A stretch of DNA of 39,120 nt from Pseudonocardia sp. (GTDB taxonomy: Bacteria > Actinomycetota > Actinomycetes > Mycobacteriales > Pseudonocardiaceae). A program made the translations under genes and the position numbers. Below are positions 1 through 6,576 of this stretch, piece after piece. How positions within the stretch are numbered: position 1 is the stretch's first letter; each line of letters opens with the position of its first letter. The stretch lies in contig JAJCYC010000127.1 in NCBI GenBank assembly GCA_029263115.1, positions 1-39,120 on the forward strand, in the 5' to 3' direction. The notes under the pieces were generated by a model. The model was not told where the DNA came from and did not search any database. It saw only the letters and a list, made by a program, of their open reading frames with translations.

Positions 1-11
1 GAGGCTTATTC
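1..11 (+). repeat. Left terminal inverted repeat of the IS
   Basis: GAGGCTTATTC pairs with the right end at 873-883 with one mismatch. Pairing stops after base 11. Because the window starts here, bases further left cannot be examined and the repeat could be longer. Confidence 0.75.
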
Positions 12-118
12 CGTAGTGGGCTGATGAAAATTCTGTCGGCGTGGCGAATAGGGCGACGAGCCGAAATTCGGGAGAATAGAGTTCTTGACGCTCGCTCCCC
101 CGAAAGACGGCCCGCCGC

Positions 119-874
119 ATGTATCATACTACTGGGTTCGACAAAGACGACATCATTGAGCTGTGCGCGCTCGTTCACGCGGCCGATTTGGGCTCTGGTC
201 GGGACGGCTACCCGCCGATTCTGAGTCTTTTCAAGTCGGTTGTGGTCGCGTTGACGTATATGCGCAGAAATCACGTGCAGCATGAGTTAGCTGAGTACTA
301 CGGAGTGTCCCAGTCGACAATCTCTCGGGCGATCACGACGGTCACGCCTGCGCTGGCACGGGTACTGCGTGCGTTCATCCCGACCGCCGAAGAACTGCCG
401 CACGATGAGCAGATGATCGTCGACGGCACCCTGGTCAGCTGCTGGAGCTGGGACAAGCGTGCCGAGCTGTACTCCGGCAAGCACCACACGACGGGGCTGA
501 ATCTCCAGGTGGTCTGTGATCTGACCGGCCGGCTGCGCTGGATCTCCGACCCCGCGGACGGCTGCCGGCACGACAGCGCAGCGCTGCGCGGGTCGGGCGT
601 ACTCGACGGGATCGATCCTGGGAATTGGATCGGCGACAAGGGCTATCTCGGCCTGGACATGCTCACGCCGATCAGGAAACCACCCGGCCGGGAACTCCTC
701 GACTGGGAGAAAGAGTTCAACACCGCCATCAATGGCATCCGCTGGAGAATCGAACAGACGATTGCGAACCTGAAGACGTGGAGAATTCTGCATACCGACT
801 ACCGGCGACCGCTTGAGACCTTCGCAGACACCATCAGCGCCGTCATCGGACTACAGTTTTACAGGTCCGCGTGA
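119..874 (+). CDS. IS5-group DDE transposase (DDE_Tnp_4 type)
   Basis: This 251-residue protein would catalyse cut-and-paste movement of the surrounding IS. An N-terminal HTH lies near residues 58-72 (GVSQSTISRAI). The RNase-H-like catalytic core shows the likely acidic triad: Asp102 in VDGTL, Asp173 in GDKGYLG and Glu212 in RWRIEQTIANLK. The length fits single-ORF IS5-group transposases. The frame is intact, so the enzyme may be active. The ribosome binding site before the ATG at 119 is weak; a shorter start is possible but would begin to erode the HTH region. Confidence 0.9.
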   Translation: MYHTTGFDKDDIIELCALVHAADLGSGRDGYPPILSLFKSVVVALTYMRRNHVQHELAEYYGVSQSTISRAITTVTPALARVLRAFIPTAEELPHDEQMIVDGTLVSCWSWDKRAELYSGKHHTTGLNLQVVCDLTGRLRWISDPADGCRHDSAALRGSGVLDGIDPGNWIGDKGYLGLDMLTPIRKPPGRELLDWEKEFNTAINGIRWRIEQTIANLKTWRILHTDYRRPLETFADTISAVIGLQFYRSA

Positions 875-1021
875 ATAACCCTCGAGGAGTCGGATTGCGT
901 CGAATACGCACGATTTCCCGCATCCATTGGCGCCCGCAACTACGATCAAACTCCCGAGGTCATGCGCTTCGAATCGCCTGATAGCTCGAAGGTTGCTGAC
1001 GGAAAGACTGTCGAATTTCAT
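851..1021 (-). pseudogene. AAA/OLD-like ATPase, N-terminal fragment interrupted by the IS
   Basis: Reading the minus strand from an ATG at 1021 (GGGGAG ribosome binding site 8 nt upstream) gives MKFDSLSVSNLRAIRRFEAH, and then a Walker A motif, GANGCGKS, followed by a FDAIRLLEG-like stretch. This is the classic N-terminus of SMC/RecF/OLD-like AAA ATPases. Host sequence ends at base 884. The frame then runs into the IS and stops at 851-853, leaving a 56-residue peptide. The rest of the gene should lie left of the window beyond the IS. The gene is downstream of, and collinear with, the XRE/flavoprotein pair. Function is unknown; related ATPases act in DNA repair or phage defence. Recognition of the fold is firm, the biological role is not. 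Confidence 0.75.
873..883 (-). repeat. Right terminal inverted repeat of the IS
   Basis: GAATAACCCTC is the reverse complement of GAGGGTTATTC and matches the left end at 10 of 11 bases. It begins on the last bases of the transposase stop codon, which is typical of compact IS elements. From base 884 outward the sequence reads in the frame of an interrupted ATPase on the minus strand, which fixes the outer boundary. Confidence 0.78.
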
Positions 1022-1131
1022 GGCCTGGGCTCCCCGTGTCTAGGCTTCGGGCTAGCGGGCTACGGTACGCGAGTGGTGGAAGTGTCCGACGTCCGACCAC
1101 ACGATGAAGCCTCGGCGTGATTGGAGTTCGG

Positions 1132-1674
1132 TCATTCACCTTCTCTGGCGGCAAGGTCGATCTCGGGAAGAATAACGTCTGACCAGGCAAATGTGACAAC
1201 GCCTGATCTTGGTCCCACAGTCAGCAGCGAATCATCGATAACGCTGGCGCCTGCTGACCTCAAGAGGGTCACGCTTAGACCGAAAGCCGGATGCCGTCGC
1301 AGGGCGTCCTTTACGCAGATGGCAGCAACGACCGGGACGGGGAGTCCGACCGCTTCGTTCAGTAAGCCCAGAGCGAGGGTATCGCTGATTCCGGTGGCCC
1401 ATTTGTTGAGGCTGTTGAAGGACAGGGGCGCGGCGATGACAGCGTCGGCCTGCGGGAGTGGGTCCGGGTCTTGTGGTCGGCGAGGCTCCACGCGAACCGG
1501 ATGGCCGGAGACCTCGGTGAGCGCGTCGACGTCAACCCAGGAGGCGGCGGTCGGGCTGAGGATGACGTAGGTATCCCAGCCTCGTTCGTGCAGCAGGTGA
1601 AGGAAGTCGGCGAGATGCAACACCGGGGGAGCGCTAAACCCGATGACGTAGGCGACTCGCCGGCGCTCGCTCAT
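1132..1674 (-). CDS. Flavoprotein of the HFCD/Dfp (CoaC-like) type
   Basis: A 180-residue protein resembling the homo-oligomeric flavin-containing Cys decarboxylases (phosphopantothenoylcysteine decarboxylase CoaC, EpiD). The evidence is an N-terminal beta-alpha start (RVAYVIGFSAPPVLHLADFL), a DALTEVSGHPV region, a central ADAVIAAPLSFNSLNKWATG segment that matches the family's FMN- and substrate-binding 'PAT-N-A-G' zone, and VVAAICVKDALRRHP. It is probably cytoplasmic and FMN-binding, but no substrate can be assigned. Its ATG overlaps the stop of the upstream XRE/TPR regulator by 4 nt (ATGA), so the two are translationally coupled. It is unlikely to be housekeeping CoaBC because the CoaB synthetase domain is absent. 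Confidence 0.75.
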   Translation of the reverse strand: MSERRRVAYVIGFSAPPVLHLADFLHLLHERGWDTYVILSPTAASWVDVDALTEVSGHPVRVEPRRPQDPDPLPQADAVIAAPLSFNSLNKWATGISDTLALGLLNEAVGLPVPVVAAICVKDALRRHPAFGLSVTLLRSAGASVIDDSLLTVGPRSGVVTFAWSDVILPEIDLAAREGE

Positions 1675-2882
1675 GCCTCGAGGACGCCAGCTCGGCGAGA
1701 CAACGCCCGCAGGCCCGGCGTCGCCGACCGGCGCTCGCGCTTCAACATCTCCCGCAGCAGTTCACGCACCATCACGTTGTAGCGCAGCGTCTGCGGCGCC
1801 ACCCGCTCGGCCTCCAGCAGGTTGACGACCGCCTCGGCGTCCGCCCGGCGCTGTGTATACGCCCAGGCCATGTCGACGTGGACCTGGGCGCGGCGGCTGA
1901 GCAGGCCTTGCGGCAGCGAGTCCACGTCGACGAACTCGGCTTGGGCGATGGCGGTGGAGGCGTCGCCTAGTTCTGCTGCGGTCGACACTCGGTGGATGGC
2001 GACGTTCGTCGGCCCAAACGCCGTCCAGCCGTGGTTGGCGTCCTCACCGAGTTGATCGGCCAGCAGCTGGGCCCGCTGGAGTCGTTCGGTTGCCTCGCCT
2101 CGGTCGTTGCGGCGGCCCGCGATGACGGCTGCAATGAGGGTCAGCGCGCCGCGCAGGGAGAGTCCGGTGGGGGAGTCGTCGTCGAGGCGGGAGGCGGTGA
2201 TCATTGCGATCGTCTCGGCCTCGTCCAGGCGGTCGTTCTTCAGGAACGCGCACGCGACCTGGTATGCCGCCGCCGCGCCCAGGGTAGGAGACTCGGCGTG
2301 TACGGCGGCGGTGGCGGCGCGGTCGGCCGTGAGCCAGGCCAGCTCACCGTTGCCGACCTTTGTGACGAGCTTCGCGGCGGCGACGTAGACGCTGCTCTGT
2401 AGTTCCAGTGCCCGCTGTCGGTCCTCGCCGTTCGAATCGCTGACCAACCCGTCCACGCTTCTGATCAGCGAGGGAAGGATTCGGCTCGCGGCGCCGTAGT
2501 CGGCGCTCTGGTACCGCAGGTGCACCTCGGTGGTCAGGCGCTCTATGTCTTGAAGCCGAGCCGGCGGACCTGAACTGATGCCCAGACCCGGGTAGGAGCC
2601 GAGTGCCTGCTGGATGGCGTCGATTCCGTCGAGGTCGGGCTCGCCGTTGGGGGCGAGCGAGAACGGCTGGCCGCTGAGCGTCTCGACTTTGACCCGGAGG
2701 ACCTTGGCGATGTCGATGAGCACCGAGAGCTTGTCGACGGATCGGATTCCGCGCTCGACCTGGGAGATCCACGACTCGGATCGCTGCACGAGGCCGGCGA
2801 GTTCGCGCTGGCTCAGTCCTCGGCGCAGCCGGTAGATCCGGACGCGTTCACCGATCGGCCCTTCGAGCGCCATGCCTCCCAT
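1671..2882 (-). CDS. XRE-family regulator with TPR-like C-terminal domain
   Basis: About 403 residues. An N-terminal Cro/C1 HTH (IGERVRIYRLRRGLSQRELAGLVQRSESWISQVERG) is followed by a long alpha-helical, alanine-rich region consistent with tetratricopeptide-like repeats. This architecture is common in actinobacterial one-component regulators that sense a peptide or partner. The reading frame opens as far as 2957, but the ATG at 2882 is preferred because GGGGAGG sits 5-6 nt upstream. Its last codons overlap the flavoprotein start. Two palindromes in the upstream 120 bp are candidate autoregulatory sites. Partner and signal are unknown. Confidence 0.82.
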   Translation of the reverse strand: MGGMALEGPIGERVRIYRLRRGLSQRELAGLVQRSESWISQVERGIRSVDKLSVLIDIAKVLRVKVETLSGQPFSLAPNGEPDLDGIDAIQQALGSYPGLGISSGPPARLQDIERLTTEVHLRYQSADYGAASRILPSLIRSVDGLVSDSNGEDRQRALELQSSVYVAAAKLVTKVGNGELAWLTADRAATAAVHAESPTLGAAAAYQVACAFLKNDRLDEAETIAMITASRLDDDSPTGLSLRGALTLIAAVIAGRRNDRGEATERLQRAQLLADQLGEDANHGWTAFGPTNVAIHRVSTAAELGDASTAIAQAEFVDVDSLPQGLLSRRAQVHVDMAWAYTQRRADAEAVVNLLEAERVAPQTLRYNVMVRELLREMLKRERRSATPGLRALSRRAGVLEA

Positions 2883-2908
2883 TGCACCTCCCCGGCGTGG
2901 GATCGACC

Positions 2909-2922
2909 CGCACTTTTGTGCG
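2909..2922. promoter_or_regulatory. Small dyad upstream of the XRE/TPR regulator
   Basis: CGCAC-TTTT-GTGCG is a perfect 5-bp inverted repeat with a 4-nt centre, 27 nt upstream of the regulator start. It lies where an operator or a 5' leader hairpin would be expected. There is no direct evidence for binding. Confidence 0.35.
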
Positions 2923-2969
2923 ACCTGACCTTCGTCCCGGTTGTCACCGCGATCCACACCGAGGATAGA

Positions 2970-2984
2970 GATCGACGGTCGATC
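2970..2984. promoter_or_regulatory. Perfect 15-bp palindrome, candidate operator
   Basis: GATCGAC-G-GTCGATC is a perfect 7-bp inverted repeat around one base, about 90 bp upstream of the XRE/TPR gene and 27 bp upstream of the small plus-strand ORF at 3011. Its form suits a dimeric HTH protein. It could serve either divergent gene. Confidence 0.4.
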
Positions 2985-3010
2985 GCAGGTCCGGTTTGCG
3001 GAGGTTGGTC

Positions 3011-3196
3011 ATGAAAGATCACAGACGCCATCTCGATGGCGAGCGTGCTGTGGCTGTCATGCGGCTGCGTCAGGACCTGGATGAGATCGAGGAGGTTCTG
3101 GCCGGGCTCAGGGCTTTGCGTCTCCGTCAGCTAACTGCTGCTCGATCTCGTCGACCCGATCCCGGAGGCTTCGGATCTCACCCTCGAGGCTCCTGA
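3011..3196 (+). CDS. Possible small helical protein
   Basis: A 61-residue reading frame begins MKDHRRHLDGERAVAVMRLR and continues with an acidic helix (DLDEIEEVLAGLRAL). A good GGAGG sequence lies 8 nt before the ATG. The first 40 residues look protein-like and recall small DUF6284-type proteins of actinobacterial mobile elements. The last part overlaps the 3' end of the convergent XRE gene by 89 bp and looks like its antisense. It is either a real small gene with a poorly constrained tail or a chance frame. Confidence 0.35.
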   Translation: MKDHRRHLDGERAVAVMRLRQDLDEIEEVLAGLRALRLRQLTAARSRRPDPGGFGSHPRGS

Positions 3197-3488
3197 TCGC
3201 AGCAAGGACCGGGTCGCTGGTCTCGTCCGCGTGCGGAGTGGCGTCGTCACCGGTCAGGACCGCATTGAGGTAGCCGGACGGCCAACCCAATGCCTCGGAT
3301 ACGGCCGCCAACGTCTGAGGGCGGCGCCGTCGCGGGTTCAGGTTGTGCTGGAGCTCCCGCAGGGTCGTCAGCGACACCGATGCCTGCGACGCGACGTCCA
3401 TCTGCGTCATACGAGTCTCGGTGAGTCGAGCCTGGATGGCGCGCGCGACAGCGTCCCAATCCTGGGGCGAGACGTCCTCACTTGCCAC
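3108..3488 (-). CDS. Small XRE-family HTH protein with coiled-coil tail
   Basis: A 126-residue protein. It has an HTH of the Cro/C1 type near residues 22-50 (TETRMTQMDVASQASVSLTTLRELQ) and a wing region rich in arginine (NPRRRRPQTLAAVSEALGWP). A C-terminal heptad-like helix (IRSLEGEIRSLRDRVDEIEQQL) would dimerise it. Such proteins occur next to the excisionase gene in actinobacterial integrative elements, where they likely repress it. It is transcribed away from the xis-like operon, across a 201-bp intergenic region with a dyad. The GTG at 3488 is the chosen start and lacks a strong ribosome binding site. Confidence 0.78.
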   Translation of the reverse strand: MASEDVSPQDWDAVARAIQARLTETRMTQMDVASQASVSLTTLRELQHNLNPRRRRPQTLAAVSEALGWPSGYLNAVLTGDDATPHADETSDPVLAAIRSLEGEIRSLRDRVDEIEQQLADGDAKP

Positions 3489-3689
3489 CTGCCCAGCCTA
3501 GGGCCGGCAGGTGGGCGATGAGCGGACGCGGGGCCCAAGTAGCCCGAGTTGGCGTCAACTGGTATCAATATTGAGCACAACTGATGCTAGTATTGGTTAT
3601 CTGCAGAGAGTTGATCACCTGCGCCGACCGGCGCACCGCGTCGCCTCCTGTGGAGCACCACGTCACATCGCCACACCGGAGGAAGGCCG
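3489..3689. promoter_or_regulatory. Divergent control region between the XRE repressor and the transfer operon
   Basis: This 201-bp region is locally AT-rich compared with its surroundings. It contains an imperfect dyad, CAATATTGAGCA (3566-3577) and TGCTAGTATTG (3585-3595), which match at 10 positions with a one-base gap. A TTGAGC at 3571 followed 18 bp later by GGTTAT is a possible -35/-10 pair for the plus operon, but it is weak. The dyad overlaps this putative promoter, as an operator for the small XRE protein would. Confidence 0.5.
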
Positions 3690-4022
3690 ATGAACCAAAC
3701 GACAGAAGCCATCGGGCAAGACCGGCACACGCTCTCTGGGCTGCTCATGACGGTTGAACAGGTCGCCGTGCTGTTGTTCGGGGAGGTCGGTCCGAACGGC
3801 TCGGCGAGCTCGAACTGCCAGAAGGTGCGCAGGCTGATCCCGGACGCACTGCCGGCGCGCCGGATCGGAAACCGCTGGTACGTCAACCGTGCGGTGGCCG
3901 AGGCGTGGGCGGCTGGCGCGGATCCAGCCTTGGTCATGGCGCATCCGGACACGAGGGCGGCTCTCGCCGTGAGCGGCGCGCGCACGGCCCTTCATGATCA
4001 GTGTTCTTTTCGGGAGGCCTGA
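3690..4022 (+). CDS. Excisionase-like winged-helix DNA-binding protein
   Basis: A 110-residue protein. Its central part (MTVEQVAVLLFGE, then QKVRRLIPDALPARRIGNRWYVNRAVAEAWAAG) follows the MerR/HTH_17 excisionase pattern: a helix-turn-helix, then an arginine-rich 'R-I-G-x-x-W-Y-V' wing. It has an excellent ribosome binding site (GGAGGAAG). It is the first gene of a long plus-strand operon that ends in the relaxase. It would act as a recombination directionality factor or as a regulator. No integrase gene is visible in the window. Confidence 0.6.
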   Translation: MNQTTEAIGQDRHTLSGLLMTVEQVAVLLFGEVGPNGSASSNCQKVRRLIPDALPARRIGNRWYVNRAVAEAWAAGADPALVMAHPDTRAALAVSGARTALHDQCSFREA

Positions 4023-4026
4023 GGTC

Positions 4027-4302
4027 ATGCCGAGCGTAGGTCTTTTGATCTTGTTAGTGGTCGCAGGCTGCGCGTTGTGCGTGCGGGCGCGGGCTGCTGG
4101 TCCGGCCGCCCTCTGTGCGGGGTTGGCGGTGCTGTTCATCGTGTCGACGCCGGTGGGTTCGGGGCTGCCGGGCGTGCTGGCGACGGTGTTCTCGGCGGTG
4201 GATTCGGCGGCGACCCCGGCGTTGAACCACGAGACCTCTGCGCCGACCCGGCCGTCGACTGGGGCGACCACGGTGGGAGTCACGGCTGGGGGCCGACGAT
4301 GA
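4027..4302 (+). CDS. Small two-helix membrane protein
   Basis: A 91-residue protein. The preferred start is the ATG at 4027, which has GAGG just upstream; the frame opens earlier, at 3994. Two hydrophobic segments (VGLLILLVVAGCALCV and AALCAGLAVLFIVSTP, followed by GVLATVFSAVDSA) suggest two or three membrane spans, with a threonine/serine-rich tail. It lies 4 nt after the excisionase-like gene and overlaps the WhiB start. Proteins of this size and shape are common in actinobacterial transfer operons; no specific function is known. Confidence 0.65.
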   Translation: MPSVGLLILLVVAGCALCVRARAAGPAALCAGLAVLFIVSTPVGSGLPGVLATVFSAVDSAATPALNHETSAPTRPSTGATTVGVTAGGRR

Positions 4303-4739
4303 CCGGCGGCTGGGGTTGGCGCGCTAATGCAGCGTGCATGAACGCTGACGCCGAGCTGTTCTTCCCTGTCGGGGAATCCGGCCGGGCGGTCGAAGCGCAG
4401 GTCGCGTCGGCGAAGGCGGTGTGCGCTCGCTGCTCGGTTCGGCCGGAGTGTCTCGCTGATGCGCTGGTGGGGTTGCCGTTCGGGATCGCCGGAGGTCTGA
4501 CGGCGGAGGAGCGGCGCGGTCTCGGCGCCGCCCGGGCCGTGTCGGCGGGTGGACCTCCGATGGGCGGGACTCGGCGGGAGGCGGCCGCTGCTGGTCGGGC
4601 TGCGGTCCGGTCGGGCCGTCCGGTGGTCGAAGTGGCGGCGGATTTCGGGGTGTCCATGCGGACGGCGGAGCGATGGGCCGCCCAGGTCCGCGCCGAAGCC
4701 AGCCGTGACACCGGCGTCGCGCGAGGGAGGGTGGCGTGA
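4299..4739 (+). CDS. WhiB-family iron-sulfur regulator with extra C-terminal HTH
   Basis: A 146-residue protein. Four cysteines suit a [4Fe-4S] cluster: Cys13 (ANAACMNAD), then Cys42, Cys45 and Cys51 in CARCSVRPEC. The turn that is usually G-V/I-W-G-G reads GIAGG here, so the tryptophan is missing; a basic stretch follows (TAEERRG). Beyond the WhiB core is a second DNA-binding-like segment (VVEVAADFGVSMRTAERWAAQ). WhiB-like proteins on mobile elements regulate transfer or host genes in response to redox or NO, usually by binding sigma factor region 4. Its ATG overlaps the previous stop by 4 nt. Confidence 0.88.
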   Translation: MTGGWGWRANAACMNADAELFFPVGESGRAVEAQVASAKAVCARCSVRPECLADALVGLPFGIAGGLTAEERRGLGAARAVSAGGPPMGGTRREAAAAGRAAVRSGRPVVEVAADFGVSMRTAERWAAQVRAEASRDTGVARGRVA

Positions 4740-5107
4740 ACCCGACCGAGGACGAGCGGCCGGAGGCGGTGCAACTCGCTGAGTCTGGGGCGGCGGCATG
4801 GCGGGCAGCGGCGCACGCGCAGCGCTCCGCCGGTCCCGATCATGCCGACTTCTACGCGCTGGCTGGGCACCTCGTCGACACCCTGAGCGCGACCGCGTCA
4901 CTGACCCAAGTACTGATCGGGCAGGTGGACGGCTACGGCGAGGGTCGTCCGGTCTACGACGACGCCCGCACCGTCGACCCACACGAGCGTCTGATCGCGG
5001 CGTCGGTCGAGCTGGAGGCCGTCACCGCAGCGCTGGGCACGGCGGTGTGGTGGGCAAACCGGTTCTGGTCGGAGATCGGGCATATCGGTGTCGAGGGGCC
5101 CTCGTGA
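4736..5107 (+). CDS. Hypothetical protein of the transfer operon
   Basis: A 123-residue, acidic, mostly helical soluble protein (AAAWRAAAHAQRS, HADFYALAGHLVDTLSATASL, AVWWANRFWSEIG). No known motif is recognised. It starts with a GTG that overlaps the WhiB stop and ends overlapping the RRQRL gene, so it belongs to the same tightly coupled operon. A role in transfer or its control is inferred only from position. Confidence 0.7.
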   Translation: MNPTEDERPEAVQLAESGAAAWRAAAHAQRSAGPDHADFYALAGHLVDTLSATASLTQVLIGQVDGYGEGRPVYDDARTVDPHERLIAASVELEAVTAALGTAVWWANRFWSEIGHIGVEGPS

Positions 5108-5505
5108 ACAGGGCGGCTCGCTGGGGCGTGATGACCGAGCGGTGGGGGTGGCAGCCCACGGTCTGGGTTCAGGACGGCGTACCCACGTGGAGGTGGCGGT
5201 GCGCGCCGGCGGGGTTGGTGACGCGCCGGCAGATGCGAGCGCTCGGACTGGCTCCGGGCGGAACCCAGCCGGTCGCGCAGGTGGTGTGTCGGGGTGGTCG
5301 GCGGTGGGCGTGGCTCTACGACCGCGCCGAGCTCGTCCCGAAGCGGGTCCCGACCCGCGCCCAGTTGGTCGCGGTGGCGGCGGCGCTCGCGGCGCGGCGG
5401 TGGTGCCCGAGTTGTCGACGGGACGTCGGGTACTGCGTTCCGACCTCGCTGGGGGAGTGCGTGTCGTGCCACTACCCGGACCTGGACGAGGCGGTGGCCG
5501 CGTGA
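5104..5505 (+). CDS. RRQRL-motif zinc-binding protein
   Basis: A 133-residue protein. It contains TRRQMRALGLAPGGTQPVA, matching the arginine-rich motif that names this actinobacterial family (here RRQMR instead of RRQRL). A C-terminal zinc ribbon has two CxxC knuckles and one extra cysteine (WCPSCRRDVGYC and ECVSCHYP). A GTG at 5104 overlaps the previous stop; an ATG at 5131 is an alternative start. Members are typically found in plasmid or integrative-element transfer operons. Their biochemical function is unknown. Confidence 0.78.
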   Translation: MNRAARWGVMTERWGWQPTVWVQDGVPTWRWRCAPAGLVTRRQMRALGLAPGGTQPVAQVVCRGGRRWAWLYDRAELVPKRVPTRAQLVAVAAALAARRWCPSCRRDVGYCVPTSLGECVSCHYPDLDEAVAA

Positions 5506-6176
5506 ACCCCCGACTGGTGCTGTACGTGCTGCTGCTGGTCGTGGCCGCCGCAGCGGCAGTGTTGTCCTTCGCCGCGCTGCGCGACCTGGCGTTGTTGTGC
5601 GGGTTCTCCCGCAACCTCGGGTGGCTGTTGCCGGTGGTAGTCGATGCCGGCGCGGCCGCCGGGTCGCGGGTGTGGCTCGGTGGCCGGGAGGCCGGGCCTG
5701 CGCGGCGCTTCGCGCGCGCACTGGCCCTCGGGTTGCTGACGTTGTCGGTGGCGGCGAACGCGCTCGGACACGGCCTGGCCGCCTACCGGTTGGCGCCACC
5801 GTGGTGGGTGGTGGTCGTGGTGTCGGCGATCCCGCCGGCAGTGCTCGGCGCGGTAGTGCACCTGGCCGTGCTGGTCGGCCGGCCCGAGCCTGCGCCCGCT
5901 CCGAGCGTGACCGCCGAGGACGAGGACGAGGCCCGCTTGGACGCGGAGATGTTCGACGAGGACGGGCTGTCGCGGTTCTGGGCGGATGCCCCTCCCGCCG
6001 GACCGAGCGGACGTGATCGGGCGGCGTTGTTGATCGAGGCCGGGGTAGGTAGGCGCCGGCTGGCGCGCGAGCTGGGGATGAGCGAGTACGAGGCCCGCCA
6101 GTTGCTGGAGCAATCCCGCCAGCAGCCGACTGGCCCCGAAGAGGAAGGGGGCAGCCATGACCGACACGTCCGATAA
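5502..6176 (+). CDS. DUF2637/SpdB-like membrane transfer protein
   Basis: A 224-residue protein. Four hydrophobic spans occupy the first 130 residues (LVLYVLLLVVAAAAAVLSF, WLLPVVVDAGAAAGS, LGLLTLSVAANALGHG, WWVVVVVSAIPPAVLGAVVH), a pattern typical of DUF2637. An acidic linker and a C-terminal HTH-like segment (RRRLARELGMSEYEARQLLEQ) follow. DUF2637/Spd proteins are linked to intramycelial spread of actinobacterial conjugative elements. The GTG at 5502 overlaps the previous stop, and the 3' end overlaps the next gene by 20 bp. Confidence 0.82.
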   Translation: MNPRLVLYVLLLVVAAAAAVLSFAALRDLALLCGFSRNLGWLLPVVVDAGAAAGSRVWLGGREAGPARRFARALALGLLTLSVAANALGHGLAAYRLAPPWWVVVVVSAIPPAVLGAVVHLAVLVGRPEPAPAPSVTAEDEDEARLDAEMFDEDGLSRFWADAPPAGPSGRDRAALLIEAGVGRRRLARELGMSEYEARQLLEQSRQQPTGPEEEGGSHDRHVR

Positions 6177-6576
6177 GGCCATTCAGCGCTTGATGGGGAT
6201 GCGACTCGGCTGGTTGGTGCGCTCAGGCGTGGCGCCGCTCGCACTGGCCGGTTGTGACGACGCGCCTGCGCCGCCGACGACGGTCGTGGTCAACACTCCG
6301 CCGACCGATGGTGGTCTGTCGGTGCTGTTGACGGTGATGATCGGCGTCGCATTTCTGGCGGTGGTGGCCGCGCTGGTGTTCGCGTGGAGCTGGGCGTCGG
6401 AGCGTCGTACCCGCCGCGACGCCGAGGCGGCGTTGCGTGAGGCCGAGGACACCGTGCTCGCGCTGACCGGTCACCCGGTCGCCCGGCTGCGGCTGTCTCT
6501 CGATCAGCGCAGACCCGCGTGTCCGACCGAGCCAGAGACCGGGCGTGGCGACGCGGTGGCCAGGTGGTCGCAGTGA
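6157..6576 (+). CDS. Single-pass or double-pass membrane protein, unknown
   Basis: A 139-residue protein. It has a short N-terminal part with VAPLALAGCDDAP, which resembles a lipoprotein-like or signal region but lacks a strong charged n-region right before it. A clear membrane span follows (LLTVMIGVAFLAVVAALVFAWSW), then a charged helix (ERRTRRDAEAALREAEDTVLAL) suited to coiled-coil pairing. It lies between the SpdB-like gene and the coupling ATPase with overlaps on both sides. A structural role at the membrane during transfer is inferred only from the context. Confidence 0.68.
   Translation: MTDTSDKAIQRLMGMRLGWLVRSGVAPLALAGCDDAPAPPTTVVVNTPPTDGGLSVLLTVMIGVAFLAVVAALVFAWSWASERRTRRDAEAALREAEDTVLALTGHPVARLRLSLDQRRPACPTEPETGRGDAVARWSQ

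Larger units (their letters stand above)
1..883 (+). mobile_element. IS5-group insertion sequence, apparently complete
   Basis: One transposase gene is bounded by 11-bp imperfect terminal inverted repeats, GAGGCTTATTC at the left and the reverse complement of GAGGGTTATTC at the right (10 of 11 match). The right end lies inside a minus-strand ATPase gene, so the element is an insertion into that gene. The left repeat coincides with the first base of the window, so a target-site duplication cannot be checked. The window may also begin at a contig break caused by this IS. Confidence 0.82.

Noticed and set aside
960-985. TTCGAATC sequence resembling a tRNA T-loop
   Set aside because: No cloverleaf arms can be formed around it, and it lies within the ATPase reading frame.
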